DNA of 64,000 nucleotides, taken from CAYFPX01 sp964519895. Lineage in GTDB: Bacteria; Myxococcota_A; UBA796; CAJQPC01. Below the pieces are notes generated by a model that worked only from the letters and a program-made list of their open reading frames with translations, did not search any database and had not been told where the DNA came from. This document shows positions 1-7,407 of this stretch, piece by piece; positions within the stretch are counted from its first letter, which is position 1, and each line of letters opens with the position of its first letter. The position numbers were made by a program, and so were the translations under genes. Location: positions 1 through 64,000 of the forward strand of contig CAZFLE010000002.1 of assembly GCA_964519895.1 (NCBI GenBank), written 5' to 3'.

Positions 1-138
1 CCGACAGCAGGACCGCGGTGACGGCCCCCGGCGCCTGTATGCTGGGCCCATGGCGGCCTGCTGTACTGAGGGAGATCGACCAGCGCCCGCGTTGACAGTC
101 TTCTCAAGTTCCACGCCGAAAGAACGACGTGGATCACG

Positions 139-149
139 AGGAGGTGATC
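139..149 (+). promoter_or_regulatory. Extended Shine-Dalgarno for the first lipoprotein gene
   Basis: AGGAGGTGATC is a full-length complement of the usual bacterial 16S rRNA 3' end. Its GGAGG core sits 6 nt before the ATG at 151. It is the strongest ribosome binding site in the window and fixes the start of the downstream gene. A TTGACA hexamer at 92-97 could be a -35 box, but no convincing -10 follows at the right spacing. Confidence 0.8.
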
Positions 150-150
150 G

Positions 151-2283
151 ATGAGGAGTTGGCTGGCACTCTGCGCGCTCGCGCTGATCGGCTGTGGTGG
201 GGACGACACGACCCAGGACTCCGGTGCTGTCTCACCCGCTGCACTGGATGCCGACGAGGACGGCTACGCCATCCGGGACGGCGACTGCAAGGACGACGAC
301 CCGGACGTCTCGCCTGGTGCGCCCGAGCTCTGTGATGGCATCGACAACAATTGCGACGGCGTGATCGACGGCGACGACGCCGAAGACGCCCCGACGTGGT
401 ACGTCGACAACGACGAGGACGGCCACGGAGACGAGAGCGGGGCCGGCGCGGTGGCATGTGAGGCGCCGGCGGGCCACGTCAGCGCTGCGGACGACTGCAA
501 CGACGACGACTCCGCCGCGTACCCGGGGGCCAGCGAGGCCTGCAACGACGCCGACGACGACTGCGACGATCAGGTCGACGAAGAGGCGACGATCGACGTG
601 ATCCAGACCTATGCAGACGCCGACCAGGACGGGTACGGCGACGAGGACTCCGCCGAGTGGGAGTGCTCGGCTTCGGAAGGCCGGGTCGAGGACCGCGAGG
701 ACTGCGACGACGAGGACCCGGCCGTCTACCCGGGTGCCCCAGAGGTCTGCGGCGACGGCGTCATCAACGACTGTTCGGCCTCTGCAGCCGAAGCGGCCGA
801 GTCCTGTGGTTTTGGGGGGTCGCTCACGACCTGGGACGCCGCCGCCGAATTCCTGGGTGGGTTTCTCGAGGGCATGGCTGGCGCGAGCCTGTCGGCCGCA
901 GGAGACGTGGACGGGGACGGCACGGCCGACATGTTCATCGGGGAGCCGGGCTTCGAGGCGGACGCCGACGCCGACGCCGATGCGGACTCGGACACCGACT
1001 CTGACGCCGACGCGGATGCGGACGCCGATGCAGACGCCGACGCCGACGCCGACGCCGATGCGGATGCCGACGTCGACGCCAGTGTCGGGCCCGGAGCCAG
1101 CGGCGATCCCGCCGTGTACCTGGCCTGGGGCGCCAGCGCGGCGAGCGGCGACCTGAGCGTCGACGCGGTCACGCTGTGGGCGGACACCGCAGACGAGGGT
1201 GCCGGCGCGTCGCTGGCCGGCGGCGCCGACATCGACGGAGACGGGGAGCCCGACCTGGTGGTCGGCGTGCCCGACATGGACGGCGGCGGCGGCGTCTACG
1301 TCGTGCCCGGGCCTTTCGACGAGGACCGGGACCTGGGCACGGATGCCTTGGTGATCCTCACGGCCGCCGACAGCTTCAGCGAGCTCGGCCAGGCCGTGGC
1401 CGTGGCTGGCGACCTGAACGGGGACGGCGCTCAGGACTACCTGGTCGGGGCGCCCTATGGCGAAGGCAGCGCCTCCTTCAGTGGGACCGCCTATGTCGTG
1501 TACGGAGGCTCCTTCGACGGGGGCGACATCGACAAGACCTGGTCCGAGGAGATCCTGGGAGACACTGGGTACGATAAATTCGGCGCCGCGCTGGCGGGGG
1601 TCGGCGACCTGGACGGGGATGGCCTGGACGACTTCGTGGTCGGGGCGCCCGGCTACAACCACTCCTACGGCGATGCAGGCCGTCTCTACGTGTTCCACGA
1701 TGCTTCGGTCGGCGGCTCGAGTGCCTCGGACGCTGCGGACGGTGCCTACATCGGCAGCGCCGAGAGCAGCGTGACCGGCTCCAGCGTCGCGGGCATCGGC
1801 GACGTCAACGGCGACGGCTATGCGGACCTGCTGGCCGGTGACTCGAAGGTGGCCGGTGCCAAGGACAGCAGTGGCGCGGCCTACATCCTCCTCGGCCCCG
1901 CCGATGGCTCGGGCACGCTCCAGGACAACGCAGCCGCTGCGATGGAGGCGCCGGACGGCGAGTACCAGGTCGGCGAAGTGGTGGCGCTGCTCGGCGACAT
2001 CAACGGCGACGGCCACGCCGACTTCGCCGTGGGCGACGTCGAGGACGGCTATGAGCGCGTCTACGTGGTGCTCGGGCCCGTGGACGGGACCCTCGATCTG
2101 GACGGGGCGGTGTCCGACTACCACTCGGGCGGCGAGAAGCGCGGCCTGGGCGTGGCCATCTGTGGTCCCGGCGACGTCGACGGCGACGGCCTGGACGACA
2201 TCCTGCTGGGTGCCCCGGAGGACGACGACGTCGTCGACGACGGCGGCGCGGCCTACCTCTTCTTCGGCGGGCTGACCTACTGA
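151..2283 (+). CDS. Secreted lipoprotein with metal-binding repeats and seven FG-GAP repeats
   Basis: The 710-residue product starts with a short lipoprotein signal (LALIGC, lipidated Cys15). Residues about 30-230 hold four copies of the acidic putative metal-binding motif (DEDGY, then DC.DDDP, then PGAPE.CDG.DNNCDG). From about residue 245 to the end there are seven FG-GAP-type motifs of the form GDxxGDGxxD followed by VGAP or similar (for example GDLDGDGLDDFVVGAP). This is consistent with a seven-bladed integrin-alpha-like propeller that binds calcium through the DxDGDG loops. A 40-codon Asp-X tract interrupts the first blade (annotated separately). The protein is expected on the outer membrane or cell surface. 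Its ligand is not evident. The start is fixed by an excellent Shine-Dalgarno. Family recognition is firm; cellular role unknown. Confidence 0.9.
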   Translation: MRSWLALCALALIGCGGDDTTQDSGAVSPAALDADEDGYAIRDGDCKDDDPDVSPGAPELCDGIDNNCDGVIDGDDAEDAPTWYVDNDEDGHGDESGAGAVACEAPAGHVSAADDCNDDDSAAYPGASEACNDADDDCDDQVDEEATIDVIQTYADADQDGYGDEDSAEWECSASEGRVEDREDCDDEDPAVYPGAPEVCGDGVINDCSASAAEAAESCGFGGSLTTWDAAAEFLGGFLEGMAGASLSAAGDVDGDGTADMFIGEPGFEADADADADADSDTDSDADADADADADADADADADADADVDASVGPGASGDPAVYLAWGASAASGDLSVDAVTLWADTADEGAGASLAGGADIDGDGEPDLVVGVPDMDGGGGVYVVPGPFDEDRDLGTDALVILTAADSFSELGQAVAVAGDLNGDGAQDYLVGAPYGEGSASFSGTAYVVYGGSFDGGDIDKTWSEEILGDTGYDKFGAALAGVGDLDGDGLDDFVVGAPGYNHSYGDAGRLYVFHDASVGGSSASDAADGAYIGSAESSVTGSSVAGIGDVNGDGYADLLAGDSKVAGAKDSSGAAYILLGPADGSGTLQDNAAAAMEAPDGEYQVGEVVALLGDINGDGHADFAVGDVEDGYERVYVVLGPVDGTLDLDGAVSDYHSGGEKRGLGVAICGPGDVDGDGLDDILLGAPEDDDVVDDGGAAYLFFGGLTY
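961..1080 (+). repeat. Asp-Ala coding hexanucleotide repeat tract
   Basis: Forty codons alternate GAC with GCC, GCG, GCA or GAT, giving Asp at every second residue and mainly Ala between (some Ser, Thr, Val). The underlying unit is GACGCC with synonymous drift. Because the unit is 6 nt, slippage changes length without shifting frame. It lies inside a loop of the first FG-GAP blade of the surrounding lipoprotein and makes a long acidic, probably calcium-binding or disordered, insertion. Confidence 0.9.
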
Positions 2284-2316
2284 CCCGGCCGCCTGCGGCG
2301 CCTGTATGCTGGCGTC

Positions 2317-4167
2317 ATGGCGTCGAACCCGCTGTTCCTGCTCCTGGGCGCAACCCTTGCGGTCGCCCAGGAGCCGGTGCTGCACCAGGCCATCGACGGC
2401 GGACTGGCCGTGGACGCGTCGGCGGTGACCACCGACGACTCTGCCGCTTGGTTCGACGGACCGGAGCTGGAGCTGGCGATGCCGGAAGGGTCGTCGGTCG
2501 ACCAGGCCTGGCTGGCGGTCTTCGCCGACGGCACGGGCTTCACGGGGGACCCGAGCGACCAGGTCCTGGTGAACGGCGCTGCCCTGGGCGGGGTCGGCGA
2601 GCTGGTGGCCAGCAGCGACGGGGGGACGGTCTACGGGCTGGACCTGGATGCGCTCGGCTTGGGGGGGGGCACCCACAGCTACCAGGAGGCGGCCGGTGCC
2701 GACGGCGAGGACGGCGGGCTCGCCGGGGCGATGCTCGTGGCCCGCTGGTCTCACCCGACCATGCAGGGGCGCCGCTTCGTGAGCTTCGGTCTGGCCGAGC
2801 TCACCGACGACGCCCTGACCCTGGCCGGCACGCCTGAGGGCGGCACCCTGCTCGACGTGGTGGGGTCCTTTGCGGTGGTGGGGTCCTGTGCCGACGATCA
2901 GGACGCCAGCGCATGGGTCGACGGGTCCCTGGCGGCGTCGTATGCCGGGGGCCGGGACGACGGTGACCTGGCGGCCACGGCGTGTGCAGACGCGGCGACC
3001 GGCGCGAACCTGACGGCGGGCTCCTTCGGCTTCGACGACAGCGACGTGCTCGTGGGGGTCGATGGCGACGACCCGGACGGCGAGCCGGGGGGCACGTCCA
3101 ACGACAGCCGCCGCACCGACGAGCTCTGGCGGGTGCGCCACACCGAGGCTGGCAGCATCGAGCTCCGCTTCGGCGGCACCGGTGGCGGCGGCTGGCTCGG
3201 CGCCTACGTGCTGTCCCTGGAGCTCGACGCCGACGAGGACGAGGTCGCCGACGCCCACGACAACTGCCCGACCGCGGCGAACACCGACCAGCTCGACACC
3301 GACGGGGACGGGCTGGGCAACGAGTGCGACGAGTGCGTCGATGAGGACGGCGACGGCCACGGGGTGCACGGGCCGTCCACCTGTGCCACCGACTGTGACG
3401 ACGAAGACCCCGACGCCAACCCGGACCAGGTCGAGGACTGGTACGACGGGGTGGACCAGGACTGCAGCGGGGGCTCGGACTTCGACGCCGACGGCGACGG
3501 CGACACCATCTCGGGGGCCGGGGGCACGGACTGTGACGACACAGACCCCCTGAACGCCGGGGTGCTGGACGAGGTCTGCGACGACCAGGACAACGACTGC
3601 GACGGCCTGGTCGACGACGCCGACGACGACACGGTGGGCGAGCAGACCTTCTACGAGGACCTGGACGGCGACGGCTGGGGTGACGCCGAGCTGCTCGCCT
3701 GCGAGCTGCCCGACGACGCGTCCTATGTGGACGGGGACTGCGACGACACCGACCCGGCCATCTCCCCGGCGGGCCACGAGGTCTGCGACGACGAGGACCG
3801 CGACGAGGACTGCGACAGCCTGGCCGACGACCAGGATCCCGACGTCGACGAGACCGTGTCCTGGTACCAGGACCTGGACGGGGACGGCTGGGGGGACCCC
3901 GACAGCGAGGTGGTGCTCTGCGACCCCGAAGCGGGGTGGATCCAGCAGGGCGAGGACTGCGACGACCAGGACCCCGACGTGTTCCCGGGCGCTGTGGGCT
4001 GGACCCACGACTGCGAGCCCGAGCCCCGCAACGACCGGACCGACGAGGACGACGTCTGCGGGTGCGCGGCAAGCGGCGGGGGCTGGTGGGGCTTCGCGGT
4101 GCTCGCGGTGGTTTGGCGCAGGCGGACCGGGCCCTCGGACTGGCCGCCCCGCCGACCGCGGGGATAG
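2317..4167 (+). CDS. Secreted metal-binding-repeat protein with MYXO-CTERM-like tail
   Basis: The 616-residue product has a signal peptide (hydrophobic residues 5-17, likely cleavage after AVA). Residues about 20-310 form a domain I do not recognise with certainty. A thrombospondin-3-like stretch (DADEDEVADAHDNCP, then DTDGDGLGNECD) follows, and then several putative metal-binding repeats up to about residue 565. The C-terminus has Cys-Gly-Cys, a short hydrophobic segment and an Arg-rich end (VWRRRTG). This fits the MYXO-CTERM/GlyGly-CTERM class of surface sorting signals, although the basic tail is longer than usual. The ATG follows the previous stop by 33 nt; a GGCGCCTGTATGCTGG sequence just upstream also occurs at 30-45. 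It is probably exposed on the cell surface. Confidence 0.8.
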   Translation: MASNPLFLLLGATLAVAQEPVLHQAIDGGLAVDASAVTTDDSAAWFDGPELELAMPEGSSVDQAWLAVFADGTGFTGDPSDQVLVNGAALGGVGELVASSDGGTVYGLDLDALGLGGGTHSYQEAAGADGEDGGLAGAMLVARWSHPTMQGRRFVSFGLAELTDDALTLAGTPEGGTLLDVVGSFAVVGSCADDQDASAWVDGSLAASYAGGRDDGDLAATACADAATGANLTAGSFGFDDSDVLVGVDGDDPDGEPGGTSNDSRRTDELWRVRHTEAGSIELRFGGTGGGGWLGAYVLSLELDADEDEVADAHDNCPTAANTDQLDTDGDGLGNECDECVDEDGDGHGVHGPSTCATDCDDEDPDANPDQVEDWYDGVDQDCSGGSDFDADGDGDTISGAGGTDCDDTDPLNAGVLDEVCDDQDNDCDGLVDDADDDTVGEQTFYEDLDGDGWGDAELLACELPDDASYVDGDCDDTDPAISPAGHEVCDDEDRDEDCDSLADDQDPDVDETVSWYQDLDGDGWGDPDSEVVLCDPEAGWIQQGEDCDDQDPDVFPGAVGWTHDCEPEPRNDRTDEDDVCGCAASGGGWWGFAVLAVVWRRRTGPSDWPPRRPRG

Positions 4168-4176
4168 TCCTGCTCC

Positions 4177-4182
4177 AGGAGG
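4177..4182 (+). promoter_or_regulatory. RBS selecting a GTG start for glutathione peroxidase
   Basis: AGGAGG lies 5 nt before the GTG at 4188. The open frame extends far upstream (to 3936), but only this start gives a signal peptide followed directly by the peroxidase domain, so the RBS decides the start. Confidence 0.75.
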
Positions 4183-4187
4183 ACCCC

Positions 4188-4763
4188 GTGCGGATCTGGC
4201 TTCTTGGCGCCCTGCTGGCCGGCTCGGTCGGACTCGTCGCGACCGCCCACGCCGAGCGGCCTCCGCCACTGGAGCAACGCGCGATGGCACAGCTCGACCT
4301 CACTCGCCTCGACGGCACACCGTTGGACGCCAAGGCGCTCGACGGCAAGGTCGTCCTGTTCGTCAACGTCGCCAGCAAGTGCGGCTTCACCCCCCAGTAC
4401 GAAGGCCTCCAGCTCCTGCACGAGGAGAAGTCCCCAGATGGTCTGGTCATCGTGGGGGTGCCCTGCAACCAGTTCGGCGGCCAGGAGCCGGGAGACGCTG
4501 AGCAGATCGCGTCCTTCTGTCGCATCAACTACGGCGTGAACTTCCCCATCCTGGAGAAACAGGACGTCAACGGCGCCGCCCGGTCCGATCTCTACACCTG
4601 GCTGGTCGGCAGCGACGTGGGCCGGGGCAAGGACGTGCGCTGGAACTTCGAGAAGTTCCTGGTGGACCGCAACGGCATGGTGGTCGAGCGCTTCGGCAGC
4701 CGGGTCGATCCCAACGACGGCAAGCTCCGCCGGGCGATCGAGCAGGCCCTGACCAAGCGCTAG
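4188..4763 (+). CDS. Exported glutathione peroxidase family protein
   Basis: This 191-residue thiol peroxidase probably reduces hydroperoxides in the cell envelope, using thioredoxin- or glutathione-like donors. The start at a GTG behind AGGAGG gives a signal peptide (VRIWLLGALLAG, ending near AHA). The catalytic set is complete: peroxidatic Cys65 in NVASKCGFTPQY, Gln99 in NQFGGQEPG, and Trp152-Asn153 in WNFEKF. Cys111 (SFCRINYG) is a candidate resolving cysteine. The peroxidatic residue is Cys, not Sec, although this genome appears to encode selenocysteine elsewhere. A TlpA-like thioredoxin gene starts 3 nt after its stop, so the two are probably co-transcribed and may act together in envelope redox defence. 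Confidence 0.93.
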   Translation: MRIWLLGALLAGSVGLVATAHAERPPPLEQRAMAQLDLTRLDGTPLDAKALDGKVVLFVNVASKCGFTPQYEGLQLLHEEKSPDGLVIVGVPCNQFGGQEPGDAEQIASFCRINYGVNFPILEKQDVNGAARSDLYTWLVGSDVGRGKDVRWNFEKFLVDRNGMVVERFGSRVDPNDGKLRRAIEQALTKR

Positions 4764-4766
4764 CCG

Positions 4767-5303
4767 GTGGCCGACGACCTCGACGCGGTCCTGGCGGACC
4801 CAGAGCCCGGTGAGCGCTGGCGCACGCTGCGCTCGGTCCTGAGCTGGCTGGCGGTGACCCTGGTGGCGTTCATGGCCATCGGGGCCTTGCGGGCGCCGTC
4901 GCTGCCAGACCAGGCCCCGGACTTCGCTCTGCCGACCCTGACTGGCGAGACCGTGGCGCTGGACGCGCTGCGCGGGCAGACCGTGTTGCTGAACTTCTGG
5001 GCCACGTGGTGTGGGCCTTGCCGGGCCGAGATTCCCGCGTTCAGCGCCTATGCGGACACCCACCCCGACGTGGCGGTGCTGGGCATCGCCACCGACGGCC
5101 CGCCTGCCAAGGTCGCGGCGGCCGCAGCGGACCTGGGCATCTCCTACCCGGTGCTCTTGAGCGACGACGCCACCCACAGCGCCTACGGCATCTCCACGAT
5201 CCCCACCACGGTCATCGTCGACGGGACCGGGGCCGTGAAGTACGCCCACAGCGGCATCCTGATGGGCTGGCAGCTCCGCCTGCTGGTGTGGTGGTTCGGG
5301 TGA
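4767..5303 (+). CDS. TlpA/ResA-like membrane-anchored thioredoxin
   Basis: The 178-residue product has an N-terminal membrane anchor (about residues 26-44, LSWLAVTLVAFMAIGAL) and a periplasmic thioredoxin domain of the AhpC-TSA/Redoxin type. The active site is WCGPC in FWATWCGPCRAE near residue 80. The cis-Pro loop is ISTIPTTVIVDGTG. It starts with GTG only 3 nt after the peroxidase stop and overlaps the next gene by 4 nt (GTGA). Likely role: disulfide reduction in the envelope, for a peroxidase or for cytochrome c maturation; a dedicated CcmG exists elsewhere in the window, so the peroxidase partner is the better guess. Confidence 0.9.
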   Translation: MADDLDAVLADPEPGERWRTLRSVLSWLAVTLVAFMAIGALRAPSLPDQAPDFALPTLTGETVALDALRGQTVLLNFWATWCGPCRAEIPAFSAYADTHPDVAVLGIATDGPPAKVAAAAADLGISYPVLLSDDATHSAYGISTIPTTVIVDGTGAVKYAHSGILMGWQLRLLVWWFG

Positions 5304-5677
5304 TCGGGCACATCTCCTTTGGCGTCTCCGACGTCCCCGCTTCCCAGGCCTTCTACGACGCGGTCATGCCGGCCCTGGGCTGGGTCCGGCTGTGGACCGA
5401 CCCGGCCGGCTTGGGCTACGGGCCGCCCGGCGGTGGCGAGAAGCTCAACCTGTTCGCCGTGCACGAGCCTGGGGTGACCCTGGCTGCAGGCCCGCGCTTC
5501 CACCTGGCCTTCGACGCGCCCGACCGGGACGCGGTGCACGCCTTTCACGACGCCGCGGTCGCACACGGGGGGGCCAGCTACGGGCCTCCTGGTCCGCGCG
5601 AGCACTATGGCCCGACCTACTACGCCGCCTTCGTGCGCGATCCCGACGGACACAAGCTGGAGATCGTGCACCAGTAG
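5300..5677 (+). CDS. Glyoxalase/bleomycin-resistance-fold (VOC) protein
   Basis: This 125-residue single-domain VOC superfamily protein begins VIGHISFGVSDVPASQAFYDAV and ends with a typical FVRDPDGHKLEIVHQ. His4 and the C-terminal Glu of KLEIVH are the usual metal-ligand positions of the fold. The start is the GTG overlapping the thioredoxin stop; GTG at 5291 is an in-frame alternative. The family covers glyoxalase I, dioxygenases and resistance proteins, and the substrate cannot be read from sequence. It is cytoplasmic (no signal) and is the third gene of a tight operon with the peroxidase and thioredoxin. Confidence 0.85.
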   Translation: MIGHISFGVSDVPASQAFYDAVMPALGWVRLWTDPAGLGYGPPGGGEKLNLFAVHEPGVTLAAGPRFHLAFDAPDRDAVHAFHDAAVAHGGASYGPPGPREHYGPTYYAAFVRDPDGHKLEIVHQ

Positions 5678-5746
5678 CAACTGGATACAATTCTCGCGGC
5701 GCGGAGCCGGATCCTTGGGTCTACGTTCTGCGCTCTCCCGCACCGG

Positions 5747-7366
5747 ATGACCATGGCCCTCTCGACGCTCCCCCTGCTCGCGCTGCTGGCCTGCGGCGAC
5801 GACACGACCTCTGGCACGACCGACTCCGCGACCGCCACGACCGACAGCGGCACGGTCACGGACTCCGCCGACACCGGGACCCCGGACTCGGGAACCGACA
5901 CGGACACCGACACGGACTGCCCCGCCGTCACTCAGCTCACGGTCGCCGGCGGCGAGCGCCAGCTCCTGGCCCTGGACCTGGGCGTCGAGACCGACCTGGA
6001 GACCGGGGTCTGGGCGGTCTGCACCGCGGACGATGATCCCGACGAGCAGCACCTGGCCGAGTCCGGAACCGCTGCGACGGCGCACAGCTTGGGCATCCAG
6101 GGCCTGGCCCCCGAGACCGCGTACACCTGTGAAGCGCGGACCACGTGTGGCGCTGCGACGCCCGCTTCGGTCAGCCACACCACCCCGGCCCTGCCCCCAG
6201 ACGTGTCCGGCTTCCAGGTGACCCTGGGGGACCACCCGTCCTGGGGCGAGTACACGCTGACCGCCGAGATCGAGCCCTGCGAGGACTACGACACGACCAA
6301 CCTCCACGGCCTGGTGCTCGACAGCCAGGGCGTGCCTCGGTGGTTCTACGACGTGCCCGACGCCATCGTGAGCAGCGACGTGGAGATCCGGTACCTGGGC
6401 GATGGGCTGATCCACATCGCCGGCGGCTGGGGGCAATTCGACACCAGGGCACCCCACCAGGGCATGTTCCGGACCCTCGATCTGTCCAACCAGGTCATCC
6501 ACCACCGGGACGCGCCGGACCTGGGCTTGGGCTTCAACCACCACAGCATCCGGCTGGAGACCGGCGAGTACGTGACCCACACCTATGCCCTGCACGGGGG
6601 CTTCAACGTGGGCATGACGGTCGAGGTCTGGGACCCGGAGACCGAGGCGATCACGTGGTCCTGGGACAGCGAACAGACCTGGCTCGACGGCGAGGGCATC
6701 CAGGGCTCGGGCGCCGAGATCTGGGCGTCGAACAGCCTGACCTGGATCGACGACGCGCTGGGTCCGGCGCTCTACGTGAACGTGGTCACCACCGACTCGA
6801 TCTGGCGGGTGGACCGCGACACCGGTCGCGTCACGCACATCCTGGGCGTGGGCCAGGGCTGGTCGCTCTTCGACGCCGACGGTGACGCGCTCGACGCCGA
6901 CGAGGACTGGTTCTACTTTCAGCACGACCCCGAGATCACCGCCGATGGCCGCGTGCTGATGCACGACAATGGCCAGGGCCGACCCGGCCGCAACAAGTAC
7001 TCCCGGGTGGTCGAGTACCAGATCGACTGGGAGCGCCAGGTGCTCACGGAGACCTGGGTCTGGGGCGAGCCCGACTGGTACAACCCCTACCTGGGGGACG
7101 CCGACCGGCTGCCCAACGACAACGTGCTGGTCGCGACGGGTCACATCTGGTGCGCGTCGGGCTACGACGACGCGTCTTCGGTGTTCGAGATCGAGCCCTC
7201 GTCTGGGGAGCTGGCGTGGCGGATGGACTGGGACAACCCGGACTTCGCGACGTATCGGGCCGAGCGGCTGGGCGGCTGCGACATCTTCGCCAATGCCGCC
7301 ACGTGTCCGGCGGTCGCCGAGCGGATCGCCGCTCTGGGCGACGGCACGGCGACACCGGGTCGATGA
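5747..7366 (+). CDS. Arylsulfotransferase (ASST)-like lipoprotein
   Basis: The 539-residue product begins with a lipoprotein signal (LALLAC, Cys16), followed by a Thr/Ser/Asp-rich linker with a TDTDTDTD run at about 45-62. A fibronectin-like segment covers about 65-145. A large beta-propeller region follows, typical of the arylsulfotransferase ASST / Arylsulfotran_2 families: a repeated pattern of HGLVLDSQGVPRWFYDVP, FNHHSIRLETGEYV, and FYFQHDPEITADGRVLMHDNG. Bacterial ASST transfers sulfate between phenolic compounds in the periplasm through a catalytic His. The HHS of NHHSIRL and the H of FQHDPEI are candidates. Many lipoprotein homologues have no proven activity, so the enzymatic role is an inference. 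ATG at 5753 is an alternative start. Confidence 0.8.
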   Translation: MTMALSTLPLLALLACGDDTTSGTTDSATATTDSGTVTDSADTGTPDSGTDTDTDTDCPAVTQLTVAGGERQLLALDLGVETDLETGVWAVCTADDDPDEQHLAESGTAATAHSLGIQGLAPETAYTCEARTTCGAATPASVSHTTPALPPDVSGFQVTLGDHPSWGEYTLTAEIEPCEDYDTTNLHGLVLDSQGVPRWFYDVPDAIVSSDVEIRYLGDGLIHIAGGWGQFDTRAPHQGMFRTLDLSNQVIHHRDAPDLGLGFNHHSIRLETGEYVTHTYALHGGFNVGMTVEVWDPETEAITWSWDSEQTWLDGEGIQGSGAEIWASNSLTWIDDALGPALYVNVVTTDSIWRVDRDTGRVTHILGVGQGWSLFDADGDALDADEDWFYFQHDPEITADGRVLMHDNGQGRPGRNKYSRVVEYQIDWERQVLTETWVWGEPDWYNPYLGDADRLPNDNVLVATGHIWCASGYDDASSVFEIEPSSGELAWRMDWDNPDFATYRAERLGGCDIFANAATCPAVAERIAALGDGTATPGR

Positions 7367-7407
7367 CGCCCGGGCATCCGCGGTAGATTGGGGGACTGGG
7401 AGTCCGG

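Noticed and set aside
50..154. 34-codon open frame starting at ATG 50
   Set aside because: Overlaps the next gene's start, no RBS, no family or membrane pattern.
232..4290. Antisense open frame of 1352 codons across the first two lipoprotein genes
   Set aside because: Same cause: acidic codons GAC/GAT/GGC on the sense strand. Val/Ala/Arg-rich translation, no signal, RBS or family motif.
4188..4763. Selenocysteine in the glutathione peroxidase
   Set aside because: The active-site codon is a normal Cys codon (TGC at residue 65).
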